A stretch of 64,000 bases of DNA from Rhodosalinus halophilus (GTDB lineage: Bacteria > Pseudomonadota > Alphaproteobacteria > Rhodobacterales > Rhodobacteraceae). Shown piece by piece: positions 55,526 to 64,000 of this stretch. Position 1 is the stretch's first letter, and every line of letters starts with the position of its first letter. Under the pieces are notes generated by a model. It saw only the letters and a program-made list of their open reading frames with translations. It searched no databases and was not told where the DNA came from. Position numbers and translations under genes: made by a program. Location: the NCBI RefSeq assembly GCF_003298775.1, contig NZ_QNTQ01000008.1, forward strand, positions 186,001 through 250,000. Direction: 5' to 3'.

Positions 55526-56869
55526 TTACGGGCAGAAGAGATCGTTGGTCAGCGCGAAGGCCATCAGCCCCAGGATCATCGCGAGCCCGGCCCCCATGAG
55601 CACCTGAAGCGCCCGGTCCGACGGCGGCCGCCCCGAGACGGCCTCGTAGGCGTAGAAGACCAAATGCCCGCCGTCGAGGATCGGAATCGGGAAGAGGTTG
55701 AGCAGACCGACCGCCGTCGAGAGCACGGCGATGAACCAGATGAAGCTCATCGCGCCCTGGCTCGCCATCGCGCCAGAAGTCTCCGCGATCCCTATGGGGC
55801 CCGACAGGTTGCAGGAGCTGATCGCGCCCGTGATCATGTGCCAAAGGCCCGAGAGCGAGCCCTGGATCACGGTGAACACCTGCGCGATCCCCGCCCAGGC
55901 GGCCTCGAGAGGCCCGACCATCTGCTTGGCCGGCTCGAAGACCAGACCGCCGATGATGCCGATGCGCCAGTGGGTCTCGAAGCCCCCGCCGGGCTGCGGC
56001 TCGTCGGTGCGGCGCGGCTCCAGGGTAAGCGCCACGGTCTCGCCGTCGCGCCAGACCGTCAGATCGAGCCGCGCGCCGTCGGAGCCTTCGACGATCTCCC
56101 TCAACTCCTCGAAGGCCGCGATCTCCTGCCCGTTCACGGCGGTGATGACGTCGCCGCGCTTCAGCCCCGCCGCGATCGCGGCCGACTGCGGCATGACCTG
56201 CGTGACGATCGGCGGATAGGGATAGGGCCCCGTCACCTCGACCTCGCGCCCGTCCCGCTCGACCAGATAGGGCAGCTGCGGCGCGCGCGGCAGCGCCTCG
56301 GAGAAGGCGGAAAAGGCATCCGACCGGTCGAAATCGGGCGGCGCGGTTCCGGCGATGCGCAGGATCCGGTCGCCCTCCTGCAGTTCGTTGACCACGGGGA
56401 CGTCGCGCAACTCGCCCACCGCAAGCGGTTCGGCCACCTCGCCGCGCGCGAAGATCACCGCGGCGAAGATCAGGACCGAAAGCACGAAGTTGAACACGGG
56501 ACCGGCCGCCACCGTCAGCGTGCGGGCCCAGAGCGGCGCGCCCGCCATGGTGTGGCGCTGCTCCTCGGGCGACATCCGGGCGAGCGCCTCCGGGTCCGTG
56601 CCGCTGGCGGCGTTGGCGTCGCCCCTGAACTTGACGTAGCCGCCCAGCGGCAGCGCGGCGATCTGCCAGCGGGTGCCGTGCCGGTCCATCCGCGACCAGA
56701 TCACCGGCCCGAATCCCAGCGAGAAGACCTCCGCCTCGATGCCCGTCCAGCGGCCGACGATGTAGTGGCCGTATTCATGGATGGCGACGATGATCGACAG
56801 CGCGACGATGAAGGCGACAAGGGTCCAGATCAGCCCGCCGAACTGCGGGATCAGGGTCAGCGCGTCCAC
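55526..56869 (-). CDS. rseP: site-2 protease RseP
   Basis: Intramembrane zinc protease of 447 residues. The HEYGH active site is at residues 31-35, the PDZ region spans about 130-290, and the second zinc site NLFPIPILDGGHL is near residue 395. Four membrane helices are apparent. It cleaves anti-sigma factors and leftover signal peptides in related bacteria. GTG start at 56869 with GAGGAG upstream; it starts 10 bp after dxr ends. Confidence 0.95.
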   Translation of the reverse strand: MDALTLIPQFGGLIWTLVAFIVALSIIVAIHEYGHYIVGRWTGIEAEVFSLGFGPVIWSRMDRHGTRWQIAALPLGGYVKFRGDANAASGTDPEALARMSPEEQRHTMAGAPLWARTLTVAAGPVFNFVLSVLIFAAVIFARGEVAEPLAVGELRDVPVVNELQEGDRILRIAGTAPPDFDRSDAFSAFSEALPRAPQLPYLVERDGREVEVTGPYPYPPIVTQVMPQSAAIAAGLKRGDVITAVNGQEIAAFEELREIVEGSDGARLDLTVWRDGETVALTLEPRRTDEPQPGGGFETHWRIGIIGGLVFEPAKQMVGPLEAAWAGIAQVFTVIQGSLSGLWHMITGAISSCNLSGPIGIAETSGAMASQGAMSFIWFIAVLSTAVGLLNLFPIPILDGGHLVFYAYEAVSGRPPSDRALQVLMGAGLAMILGLMAFALTNDLFCP

Positions 56870-56879
56870 GATTGGCTCC

Positions 56880-58055
56880 TCAGGCTGCTCGTTCCGTGAT
56901 GACCTGCCCCGCGGCGCCGCGGGCGAAGGCGTCCAGTGACAGCACGTTATCTAGGGTGAAAGGGGCATCAATGCGACCCGGCTCTGACCAAAGACGGGTA
57001 AGCGTCTCCTCGACCACCTCGGCCATCTGAAGAAACCCGATCCGCCCCGCGATGAAGCCGTCGAGCGCCACCTCCTTGGCGGCGTTGAAGGCGGCCCCCG
57101 AAAGACCGCCCTGCGCCATCACCTCCCGCGCGAGGCGCAGCGCGGGATAGCGCCGGTCGTCCGGCGCACGAAAGGTGAGCTGACCGATCCGTGCGAGATC
57201 CAGCCGCTCCACCGGCAGCGGCCTGCGCTCGGGCCAGTTGAGCGCGTAGCCGATGGCGTGCCGCATGTCGGGCGGCCCGACGTGGGCCATGAGCGCGCCG
57301 TCGGCGAAGCCCACCAGCGCATGCACGAGGGATTCGGGATGCACCAGGACCTCGATCCGCTCCGGGTCGAGGCCGAAGAATTCGCGCGTCTCGATCACCT
57401 CGAGCGCCTTGTTGAACATCGAGGCGCTGTCGATGGTGATGCGCTGGCCCATCGCCCAGTTTGGATGGGTCGAGGCCTCGGCCAGCGTGGCCTGCGCGAG
57501 CCGCTCCAGCGGCCAGTCACGGAAGGCCCCGCCGCTCGCGGTGATGACAATGCGCTCGACGGCCTCGCGGTCCTCGCCGACGAGGCCCTGGAAGATCGCG
57601 CTGTGCTCGCTGTCCACCGGCAGGACCGTTCCGCCGTGGCGGCGCGCGGTCTCGATCACCAGCGGCCCGGCGCAGACCATGCTCTCCTTGTTGGCGAGCG
57701 CGAGCGTGGCGCCCTGTTCGAGCGCGGCGAGCCCTGGCGCGAGGCCCGCGGCGCCGACGATGGCCGACATCACCCAGTCGGCGGGCCGCGCCGCTGCCTC
57801 GGCGAGAGCCCCCTGCCCCGCGGCCGCCTCGACGCCCGAGCCATCCAGCGCCGCGCGCAGCGCCGGCAGGCATTCCTCGTGCGCCGTGACCGCGACCTGC
57901 GCGCGCGCCTCACGCGCGTCCGCGGCGAGCTGCGCCACATTGCGGCCGCCGGTCAGCGCCACCACCTCGAACGCGCCCTCGGGCGCCCGCCGGACGAGAT
58001 CCAGCGTGTTCTGCCCGATCGAGCCCGTCGCGCCCAGGATCGAGACCCGTTTCAT
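56880..58055 (-). CDS. dxr: 1-deoxy-D-xylulose-5-phosphate reductoisomerase
   Basis: NADPH enzyme making MEP for isoprenoids, 391 residues. The nucleotide site GATGSIGQNT is at residues 8-17; ANKESMVCAG, the metal-binding SEHSAIFQ, ITASGGAFRDWP, MGQRITIDSASMFNKALE and AAFNAAKEVALDGFI are present. The start overlaps the cdsA stop by 4 bases. Its product feeds the IspDF step encoded at 32.6 kb. Confidence 0.97.
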   Translation of the reverse strand: MKRVSILGATGSIGQNTLDLVRRAPEGAFEVVALTGGRNVAQLAADAREARAQVAVTAHEECLPALRAALDGSGVEAAAGQGALAEAAARPADWVMSAIVGAAGLAPGLAALEQGATLALANKESMVCAGPLVIETARRHGGTVLPVDSEHSAIFQGLVGEDREAVERIVITASGGAFRDWPLERLAQATLAEASTHPNWAMGQRITIDSASMFNKALEVIETREFFGLDPERIEVLVHPESLVHALVGFADGALMAHVGPPDMRHAIGYALNWPERRPLPVERLDLARIGQLTFRAPDDRRYPALRLAREVMAQGGLSGAAFNAAKEVALDGFIAGRIGFLQMAEVVEETLTRLWSEPGRIDAPFTLDNVLSLDAFARGAAGQVITERAA

Positions 58056-58846
58056 GTCGCGACCCCCGGCGGAAAATCCACGACCTGTCCCGCGATGAGC
58101 ACGAAGACCGAGGCCCCCAGCATCCCGTCGAAGCGGTCGAGCAGCCCGCCATGCCCGGGCAGCAGCGCAGAGCTGTCCTTGACGCCCACATGCCGCTTGA
58201 TCGCGCTCTCGGCGATGTCGCCCATCTGCGCGGCCATCGCCACGGCAACCGAGACGCCGACCAGCCCCGCGCCCGCCTCCGTGACGGCGGCCACGCCCGC
58301 CCCCACGGCCGCGCCGCCGAGCCATCCCGCGACAGTGCCCGACCAGGTCTTCTTCGGGCTCACGCGGGGCCAGAATTTCGGACCGCCGATCATCCTGCCC
58401 GCAAAATAGCCCGCCACGTCGCTCGCCACCACCACCGCGACCAGCCAGAGCATCCAGATCACGCCGAAATCGTCCCTCAGCGCCATCATGCCGAAGCCCG
58501 CCAGCACCACCAGGACCGTGTAGCCCATGTAAAGCGCGCGTTCCCGCGCGATCAGGCCGAAGCCCAGGATCGCCGGCGCGAGCAGCAGCGGCAGCGCGAG
58601 CCCGGCCGGCAGGTAGATCGCCGCCATGACCGCGCCGCCCGCCAGAGCGCCCAGGCCGATCCGCCCGCGCCAGCCCGGCATGAGCATTCCCACGAGTTCC
58701 CAGACCATGAGCCCGCAGATCAGGGCGACGAGCGCGTGAAAGACGTGGCCGCCCGCCCAGATGCCGGCGGCGCCGGCCGCCACCAGCCCTGCGCCCGTGG
58801 CCATGCGGACCGAGAGATCATCCCATTTCGACCCGCCGGCGCCCAT
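58052..58846 (-). CDS. cdsA: phosphatidate cytidylyltransferase
   Basis: Integral membrane enzyme making CDP-diacylglycerol, 264 residues. About seven or eight hydrophobic helices and the CDP-alcohol signature SAIKRHVGVKDSSALLPGHG-GLLDRFD identify it. The start MGAGGSKWDDLSVRM is chosen over upstream Mets whose N-terminal sequence is antisense-like. It lies 4 bp after uppS. Confidence 0.94.
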   Translation of the reverse strand: MGAGGSKWDDLSVRMATGAGLVAAGAAGIWAGGHVFHALVALICGLMVWELVGMLMPGWRGRIGLGALAGGAVMAAIYLPAGLALPLLLAPAILGFGLIARERALYMGYTVLVVLAGFGMMALRDDFGVIWMLWLVAVVVASDVAGYFAGRMIGGPKFWPRVSPKKTWSGTVAGWLGGAAVGAGVAAVTEAGAGLVGVSVAVAMAAQMGDIAESAIKRHVGVKDSSALLPGHGGLLDRFDGMLGASVFVLIAGQVVDFPPGVAT

Positions 58847-58850
58847 CCGC

Positions 58851-59609
58851 CTAGCGCGCCGCCGCCCCGCCCGCGGCCGTCCTGACGGCGCCGAACCGCC
58901 GGTCGCGGCGCGAATAGCTGTGCAGCAGGCGGCCGAACTCGGCGCGGGTGAAATCGGGCCAGAGCGTGTCAACGAACTCGTATTCGGCATAGGCCGACTG
59001 CCAGAGCAGGAAGTTCGAGATCCGCGCCTCGCCGCTGGTGCGGATCACCAGATCCGGGTCCGGCAGCACCCAGGTGTCGAGATAGCGCGGCAGCGTCTCC
59101 TCGTTCACCTCCTCCGGGCGCAGGCGGCCGCGCGCCACGTCCTCGGCCAGCCGCTGGGTGGCGCGGGCCACCTCGTCGCGGCCGCCGTAGTTGAGCGCCA
59201 CGGTGAGATTGGTGCCGCTGCAGCCCTCGGTCATCGCCTCGAGCTCGTCCATCAGCGCGATCAGCTTCTCGTCGAGCCGCACCCGGTCGCCGATGAAGCG
59301 CACGCGCACGTTGTTGGCCAGAAGCGCCCGCGCCTCGCGCCGGATATAGCCGCGAAAGAGGTTCATCAGACCGGCGACTTCGGCCTGCGTCCGTTTCCAG
59401 TTCTCTGTCGAGAAGGCGAAGACGGTGAGATACTTCACCCCGTATTCGGGGCAGGACTCGACGATCTCGCGCACCCGCCGCGCCCCGGCGTGGTGGCCGA
59501 AAAGCCGCGGCCGGCCCCGCATGGTCGCCCAGCGTCCGTTGCCGTCCATGATGATCGCCACGTGGCGCGGCCCGCGCGCGGCGATGCTGTCGGTGGCGTC
59601 CTCGGCCAT
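58851..59609 (-). CDS. uppS: undecaprenyl diphosphate synthase
   Basis: Cis-prenyltransferase for the lipid carrier of peptidoglycan and O-antigen precursors, 252 residues. The Asp22 site (IIMDGNGRWA), FSTENWKR, NYGGRDEV and RTSGEARISNFLLWQSAYAE are all present. Overlaps none; 4 bp after frr. The operon neighbours cdsA and dxr are classic. Confidence 0.96.
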   Translation of the reverse strand: MAEDATDSIAARGPRHVAIIMDGNGRWATMRGRPRLFGHHAGARRVREIVESCPEYGVKYLTVFAFSTENWKRTQAEVAGLMNLFRGYIRREARALLANNVRVRFIGDRVRLDEKLIALMDELEAMTEGCSGTNLTVALNYGGRDEVARATQRLAEDVARGRLRPEEVNEETLPRYLDTWVLPDPDLVIRTSGEARISNFLLWQSAYAEYEFVDTLWPDFTRAEFGRLLHSYSRRDRRFGAVRTAAGGAAAR

Positions 59610-59613
59610 CCGC

Positions 59614-60180
59614 TCAGACCTGCATGATTTCGGTCTGCTTCGATTCCAGCGCCTGATCCACGGCCTTGATGAAGCGGTCGGTCAGCGCCTGCACCTCCTC
59701 TTCCCAGAGTTTCTGGTCGTCCTCGGACATGCCCTGCGCCTTGGCCTTCTTGATCTGGTCCATGCCATCCCGGCGCACGTTGCGGATCGCCACCCGGGCG
59801 CTCTCGGCGTATTGCGCGGCGACCTTGCCCAGCTCGCGGCGGCGCTCCTCGTTGAGCTCGGGGATCGGCAGCATGATGATCGTGCCGTTGAGCTGCGGGT
59901 TGATCCCCAGCCCGCTTTCCCGGATGGCCTTCTCGACCTTGCCGACGAGGCTCTTGTCCCAGACGTTGACGGTCAGCATCCTCGGCTCGGGCACGTTGAT
60001 CGTGCCCACCTGGTTGACCGGCACGCGCTGGCCGTAGGCCTCGACCGTGACAGGATCCAGCATCGAGGACGAGGCCCGCCCCGTCCGCAGGCTCGCCAGT
60101 TCGCTCTTGAGCGAGTTCATCGCGCCCTGCATCCGCCGTTCAAGGTCGTCGGTGTCGATCTCGATCTCTTCGTCTGCCAT
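59614..60180 (-). CDS. frr: ribosome recycling factor
   Basis: Splits post-termination ribosomes with EF-G. The 188-residue protein has [21 protein letters not shown], the hinge region [20 protein letters not shown], and the helical end with [14 protein letters not shown]. It lies 45 bp after pyrH, as in most bacteria. Confidence 0.97.
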   Translation of the reverse strand: MADEEIEIDTDDLERRMQGAMNSLKSELASLRTGRASSSMLDPVTVEAYGQRVPVNQVGTINVPEPRMLTVNVWDKSLVGKVEKAIRESGLGINPQLNGTIIMLPIPELNEERRRELGKVAAQYAESARVAIRNVRRDGMDQIKKAKAQGMSEDDQKLWEEEVQALTDRFIKAVDQALESKQTEIMQV

Positions 60181-60225
60181 CGGTCTGCTCTTTCCCTCGG
60201 GCGCCGAATTCGCGCCACTCTATCG

Positions 60226-60954
60226 TCAGCCATGCACCATTGTATAGGTGCCTTCCCCGGCGAGGATGCCGCGGAAACCGCCGGGCTCGTCCAGCGAAAA
60301 GACGATGATCGGCAGGTTGTTGTCCCGCGCCAGAGCGATCGCCGAGGCGTCCATCACCTTCAGGTGGTCGGCGAGCACCTGGTCGTAGCTGATGCGGTCG
60401 TATCGCGCCGCCTCCGGATTGGTCAGCGGATCGGAATCATAGACGCCGTCCACCTTGGTGCCCTTGAAGATCGCCTCGCAGGCCATCTCGTTGGCGCGCA
60501 GCGTGGCCGCGGTGTCTGTGGTGAAATAGGGATTGCCGGTGCCGGCCGCGAAGATGCAGACCCGCTTCTTTTCGAGATGCCGAACGGCGCGGCGGCGAAT
60601 GTAGGGCTCGCAGATCTGGTCCATCGGGATCGCGCTGATCACCCGGGTGAAGACGCCGAGGCTCTCCAGCGCCGACTGCATCGCCAGCGCGTTCATCACG
60701 GTGGCCAGCATCCCCATGTAATCGGCGGTCGTGCGCTCCATCCCCTGCGCCGCGCCCTGCAGGCCGCGGAAGATGTTGCCGCCGCCGATCACCATGCAGA
60801 TCTCGACCCCCATCTCGTGCACCGAGGCGACCTCGCGCGCGATCCGCGCCACCGTGGGCGGGTGCAGCCCGTAGGCCTGCGGCCCCATCAGCGCCTCGCC
60901 GGAGAGCTTGAGCATCACGCGCCGGTAGGTTGTCTTGGGGGGCGTGGGGGCCAT
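60226..60954 (-). CDS. pyrH: UMP kinase
   Basis: Hexameric kinase making UDP, 242 residues. Landmarks are [40 protein letters not shown] and the late GTYTMVHG. The start [12 protein letters not shown] puts the core at its usual position; the open frame extends further upstream without family support. First gene of the pyrH-lpxB run; divergent from miaA. rpsB and tsf, often upstream, are not here. Confidence 0.95.
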   Translation of the reverse strand: MAPTPPKTTYRRVMLKLSGEALMGPQAYGLHPPTVARIAREVASVHEMGVEICMVIGGGNIFRGLQGAAQGMERTTADYMGMLATVMNALAMQSALESLGVFTRVISAIPMDQICEPYIRRRAVRHLEKKRVCIFAAGTGNPYFTTDTAATLRANEMACEAIFKGTKVDGVYDSDPLTNPEAARYDRISYDQVLADHLKVMDASAIALARDNNLPIIVFSLDEPGGFRGILAGEGTYTMVHG

Positions 60955-61076
60955 GTTGCGCGCGCTCCGGGGCAGCCTTACGATCGCGCGCAACATGTCC
61001 GAAAAGCCCGGCGGGTTCAATGCGCCGGCGCGGCCTTCCCCCTGCAAGGCGAAGTTTGGCCCACAAGCCCTTGGCA

Positions 61077-61949
61077 ATGATAAATCTTCCAGCCGATCGC
61101 CATGTTCTGATCGCCGGTCCGACAGCGAGCGGCAAGTCCGCGCTCGCGCTCGCGCTGGCGGAAAGACAGGGCGGCGTGATCGTCAACGCCGACGCGATCC
61201 AGGTCTATCGCTGCTGGCGCGTGCTGAGCGCGCGCCCTTCCGCCGAGGAGGAGGCGCGCGCGCCGCACGCGCTCTACGGCTTTCTGGACGCAGGCGCCGA
61301 TTACTCCGTCGGCCAATGGCTGCGCGACCTCGCGCCGCTCCTGCGCTCGGGGGCGCGGCTGATCGTCACCGGCGGCACGGGGCTCTATTTCTCGGCGCTC
61401 ACCGAAGGCCTGGCCGAGATTCCGCCCGTGCCGGACGACATCCGCGCCGAAGCGCGCGCGCGGCGGGACGAACACGGAATTGCACATCTGCTTGCCGAGC
61501 TCGACGCGGAGACCGCCGCGCGCATAGATCAGGCGAACCCGGCGCGCGTCCTCCGCGCCTGGGAGGTGCTGCGCGCGACCGGCCGCGGGCTCGCGCGGTG
61601 GCAGGCCGAGACGGGGCCGCCCCTGCTGCCCCTCGGCGAAGCCGTCCCGCTTCGGGTCGATGCGCCGCGCGACTGGCTGGCGGCGCGGATCGAGCGGCGC
61701 TTCGACGCCATGCTTGCGGGCGGCGCGCTCGACGAGGTGCGCGCGCTTCTGCCGGACTGGCGCCCAGACCTGCCCGCGGCCAAGGCGATCGGGGCCCCGG
61801 AGCTCGCCGCGCATCTGCGCGGCGAAATGACGCTCGCCGAGGCGCGCGCGCGCGCCGTCGCGGCCACGCGGCGCTTCGCCAAGCGGCAGCGGACATGGTT
61901 TCGCGCGCGCATGCGCGATTGGACAGGCGTGGACGCACGCGATCTGTGA
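61077..61949 (+). CDS. miaA: tRNA dimethylallyltransferase
   Basis: Adds a dimethylallyl group to A37 of tRNAs reading UNN codons, using the MEP-pathway product. The 290-residue protein has the P-loop GPTASGKS (14-21), [29 protein letters not shown] and the late [11 protein letters not shown] at 61077. Divergent from pyrH across 120 bp. Confidence 0.95.
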   Translation: MINLPADRHVLIAGPTASGKSALALALAERQGGVIVNADAIQVYRCWRVLSARPSAEEEARAPHALYGFLDAGADYSVGQWLRDLAPLLRSGARLIVTGGTGLYFSALTEGLAEIPPVPDDIRAEARARRDEHGIAHLLAELDAETAARIDQANPARVLRAWEVLRATGRGLARWQAETGPPLLPLGEAVPLRVDAPRDWLAARIERRFDAMLAGGALDEVRALLPDWRPDLPAAKAIGAPELAAHLRGEMTLAEARARAVAATRRFAKRQRTWFRARMRDWTGVDARDL

Positions 61950-62079
61950 GCCTGCCGAATGCGGCGGCAAGGCAGGCCCGGGCATGCGCCGGATCATGCC
62001 GGTGCGGGGAAACCCGGGTTGGCAAACCCGGGGTCGAGGTGCGATGCAGACGATGGGGACGAGAGGAGTCGCGCGACGC

Positions 62080-62898
62080 ATGAGCTTCATCAGATCGCTC
62101 ACCGAACACCGCGCCTCGGCGCGCTGCCTGACGCTCGCGCAGCTCGCGCCGCGCGGGGCATGGCAGTTGTCGCTGCTGCACGACAGGGCGCAGCACCTGC
62201 TCATCTGGACCACGAAGGGCCAGGGGCGCGTCACCGTCGAGGGCGTGCGGCGCGGCGTATCGGTGCACAACGCGCTGTTCATTCCGGCGGGCACGCTCTT
62301 CGCCTACGAGATCGGGGCGCAGGGCTTCGGCCTCGCGCTCGAGGTGCCGACCTCGCTGCCGCTGGCCTATCCGGGCGAGCCGCATCACCTCCGGCTTCGC
62401 GACAACATGGCGCAGGCCGAGATCACCGGCATCCTCGAGGCGATGCAGCGCGAACAGAGCCGCGGGCAGTCGCTGATGGCCGAGGCTCAGGCGGCGCACG
62501 CCGCGCTCGCCTCGGTCTGGCTGCGCCGGCAGATCGACGGCCCCGCCGGCCGGGCGCGCCGTGTCACTGCGGCGGAGGCGATGGTGCAGGATTACTGCCG
62601 TCGGGTCGCGGCCGGCTTCCGCTCGGACCGGCTGCCGGGAGATTACGCCGAGGACCTTGGCGTGCCGATGGCCGAACTCGACCGCGCCTGCCGCGACGTC
62701 GCCGGGCGCAGCGCCGCCGAGATCCTGACCGAACGCGTCCTGCACGAGGCGCGGACGATGCTGGCGCGTCCGGGCATCACCGCCAGCGACGCGGCCGAGC
62801 GCCTGGGCTTCGCGAGCCCGAGCTACTTCGAGCGGTATCTCGACCATCACGGGGGCCGCACGCCCCGCGCGCCGCGCCGGGCCGCCACCGGCAGCTGA
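62080..62898 (+). CDS. AraC-family regulator
   Basis: Product of 272 residues. The N-terminal cupin-like half (about 10-110, WTTKGQGRVTVEGV, LFIPAGTLFAYEI) and C-terminal AraC HTH region (about 175-265, ending SPSYFERYLDHHGG) give the family. The second HTH lacks the usual tail motif and ends in a basic alanine-rich stretch. GAGGAG lies upstream of the ATG. It is followed 200 bp later by the peptide-type binding-protein gene, which it could regulate. Confidence 0.82.
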   Translation: MSFIRSLTEHRASARCLTLAQLAPRGAWQLSLLHDRAQHLLIWTTKGQGRVTVEGVRRGVSVHNALFIPAGTLFAYEIGAQGFGLALEVPTSLPLAYPGEPHHLRLRDNMAQAEITGILEAMQREQSRGQSLMAEAQAAHAALASVWLRRQIDGPAGRARRVTAAEAMVQDYCRRVAAGFRSDRLPGDYAEDLGVPMAELDRACRDVAGRSAAEILTERVLHEARTMLARPGITASDAAERLGFASPSYFERYLDHHGGRTPRAPRRAATGS

Positions 62899-63104
62899 TC
62901 CGCGGCGGCGCTTGCATTCGCCGCGGATGTCGTTTTTTTTCTTTCCCCATGTCGCTTTTGTGAGCCGCTGCGCCGAAAGCAGTCATTGACGCAGCGCCGT
63001 AAAGCGTGCCGAATAGATCGGCAGAGGCCGTTGCGACGGCCGACCCAACCCGCGGGCCAGCCACTGCCTGCGGGTTTCGCAGAAGGGCAACAGGGGAGAG
63101 TGTG

Positions 63105-64000
63105 ATGACCCACCCGACAATCAACGGAAAGCCCGTGCATCCGGCCGCGCGGATGTACGCGCGCGAATTCCGCGAGGGCAAGCTCAGCCGGCGCGAATTT
63201 CTGGCGCGCGCGACGAGCCTCGGCGTGACGGCGGCGGGCGCCTATGCGCTGGGCGGCCTCGCGCAGCCGGCCCGCGCGACCGAAGGCGCGCGCGACGGCG
63301 GCACGCTGCGCGTACAGATGGAAGTGCGCGCACTGAAGGATCCGCGCACGGCCGACTGGTCGCAGATCGCCAACATCTACCGCGGCTGGCTGGACTATCT
63401 GGTGGAGTATCAGGCCGACGGCTCCTTCAAGCCCATGCTGCTGGAGAGCTGGGAGATCAACGAGGACGCCACCGAATATCGCCTGCAGGTGCGCCAGGGC
63501 GTGACCTGGAACAACGGCGACGCCTTCACCGCCGAGGACGTGGCCCACAACATCCGCCGCTGGTGCGAGCGCGACGTCGAGGCCAACTCCATGGCCGCGC
63601 GTGTGGCCTCGCTCATCGATGACGAGACCGGCCTGGCGCGCGAGGGCGCGATCGAGGTCACGGGCGATCACGAACTCATCCTGCGGCCCTCGGTGCCGGA
63701 TATCACGCTCATCGCCGGCTTCGCCGATTACCCGGCCGCCGTCGTCCATCCCAGCTACAATGGCGAGAACCCCGTGGACGTGCCGATCGGCACCGGCCCC
63801 TACCTGCCCGAGAGCCACGAGGTGGGCATCCGCTCGGTTCTGGTGCGCAACCCCGACCACAGCTGGTGGGGCACCGAGGTCTACGGCGGCCCGCATCTCG
63901 ACCGGATCGAATACATCGACTTCGGCACCGACCCGGCCTCGTGGCTGGCCGCGGCCGAGTCCGAGGAAGTGGACATGCTCTACGAATCCGTGGGCGAGTT
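63105..64000 (+). CDS. peptide-type ABC substrate-binding protein (partial)
   Basis: Open frame running off the window after about 298 codons. A Tat signal (SRREFLARATSLGVT... about residues 28-58, with twin Arg) precedes a family 5 solute-binding domain: GGTLRVQMEVRALKDPRTADWSQ-type start, VTWNNGDAFTAEDVAHNIRRW, and IGTGPYLPESHEVG. These are typical of dipeptide/oligopeptide or opine-type binders. GGGGAG lies six bases before the ATG. The rest of the transporter should lie downstream of the window. Confidence 0.88.
   Translation, partial: MTHPTINGKPVHPAARMYAREFREGKLSRREFLARATSLGVTAAGAYALGGLAQPARATEGARDGGTLRVQMEVRALKDPRTADWSQIANIYRGWLDYLVEYQADGSFKPMLLESWEINEDATEYRLQVRQGVTWNNGDAFTAEDVAHNIRRWCERDVEANSMAARVASLIDDETGLAREGAIEVTGDHELILRPSVPDITLIAGFADYPAAVVHPSYNGENPVDVPIGTGPYLPESHEVGIRSVLVRNPDHSWWGTEVYGGPHLDRIEYIDFGTDPASWLAAAESEEVDMLYESVGE

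Noticed and set aside
62899-63104. Promoter for the peptide-binding protein gene
   Set aside because: TTGACG is present near 62986 but no -10 element lies at 16-18 bp, so I could not support a site.
1-64000. tRNA, rRNA or CRISPR arrays
   Set aside because: No TPsiC-like GGTTCGAATCC signature, rRNA sequence or regularly spaced direct repeats were seen on either strand.

Overview
The window is about 70% GC and densely coded. Its gene content points to an alphaproteobacterium of the Rhodobacteraceae/Roseobacter group: a dusB(nifR3)-ntrB-ntrC-ntrY-ntrX operon, fused IspDF, an LpxI-type lipid A cluster, a DUF6456/DUF6477 pair, LipA of Rhodobacter length, and intergenic palindromes of a kind I associate with this family. 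No rRNA, tRNA, CRISPR array, intact insertion sequence or phage was seen. The assignment rests on protein recognition by eye, not on a database search.

Layout. 1-5.5 kb: lipA, an OxyR-type regulator, a divergent pair of uncharacterised genes (DUF6456-like HTH protein and DUF6477-like protein) flanking two copies of a 21-bp operator-like element, and an MttB-type methyltransferase. 5.7-13.6 kb: guaA, a DMT permease, a P-loop ATPase, metA with the acetyl-CoA signature, two coupled genes around an alpha/beta hydrolase, ppk2 with a TetR regulator, and a sulfotransferase. 13.6-14.5 kb: a small exported-protein gene that looks split by a GFA-family gene. 14.6-18.3 kb: rplM-rpsI, an SLAC1/TehA transporter with an FNR-type box, and speD-speE. 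18.3-25.2 kb: an accessory stretch with remnants of IS3 orfA, a Nudix hydrolase, a TetR regulator, sarcosine oxidase beta and a TctC-like protein, mixed with an M23 peptidase, two hydrolases and an orphan protein. 25.2-32.4 kb: the nitrogen-regulation operon on the minus strand. 32.6-35.9 kb: ispDF-pgpA-cinA, a COQ10/RatA-like gene and hpt with a small membrane protein gene. 36-39.8 kb: cytochrome c', a dihaem cytochrome c, a GlxA/GbdR-type AraC regulator and a soluble aldose dehydrogenase. 39.9-45.5 kb: a branched-chain amino acid type ABC transporter operon with an extra small periplasmic protein gene. 45.6-48.8 kb: DUF2306 protein, HerA-like ATPase (DUF853), a candidate small RNA and an IalB-like protein. 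48.9-61 kb: the envelope operon pyrH-frr-uppS-cdsA-dxr-rseP-(44-aa ORF)-bamA-skp-fabZ-lpxA-lpxI-lpxB on the minus strand. 61-64 kb: miaA, an AraC regulator and the start of a Tat-exported peptide-type binding protein.

How the genes work together. The 48.9-61 kb operon joins undecaprenyl phosphate synthesis, isoprenoid precursor supply, phospholipid synthesis, outer-membrane protein assembly and lipid A synthesis; ispDF elsewhere in the window feeds the same isoprenoid route after Dxr. NtrBC and NtrYX are two nitrogen/redox two-component systems in one transcription unit; both response regulators lack the sigma-54 contact motif. The 39.9-45.5 kb cluster is a complete ABC importer. The least explained parts are the twin-operator region at 3.4-3.6 kb, the putative small RNA at 48.05 kb, the 44-codon gene between rseP and bamA, and the pseudogene-rich stretch downstream of ntrX.
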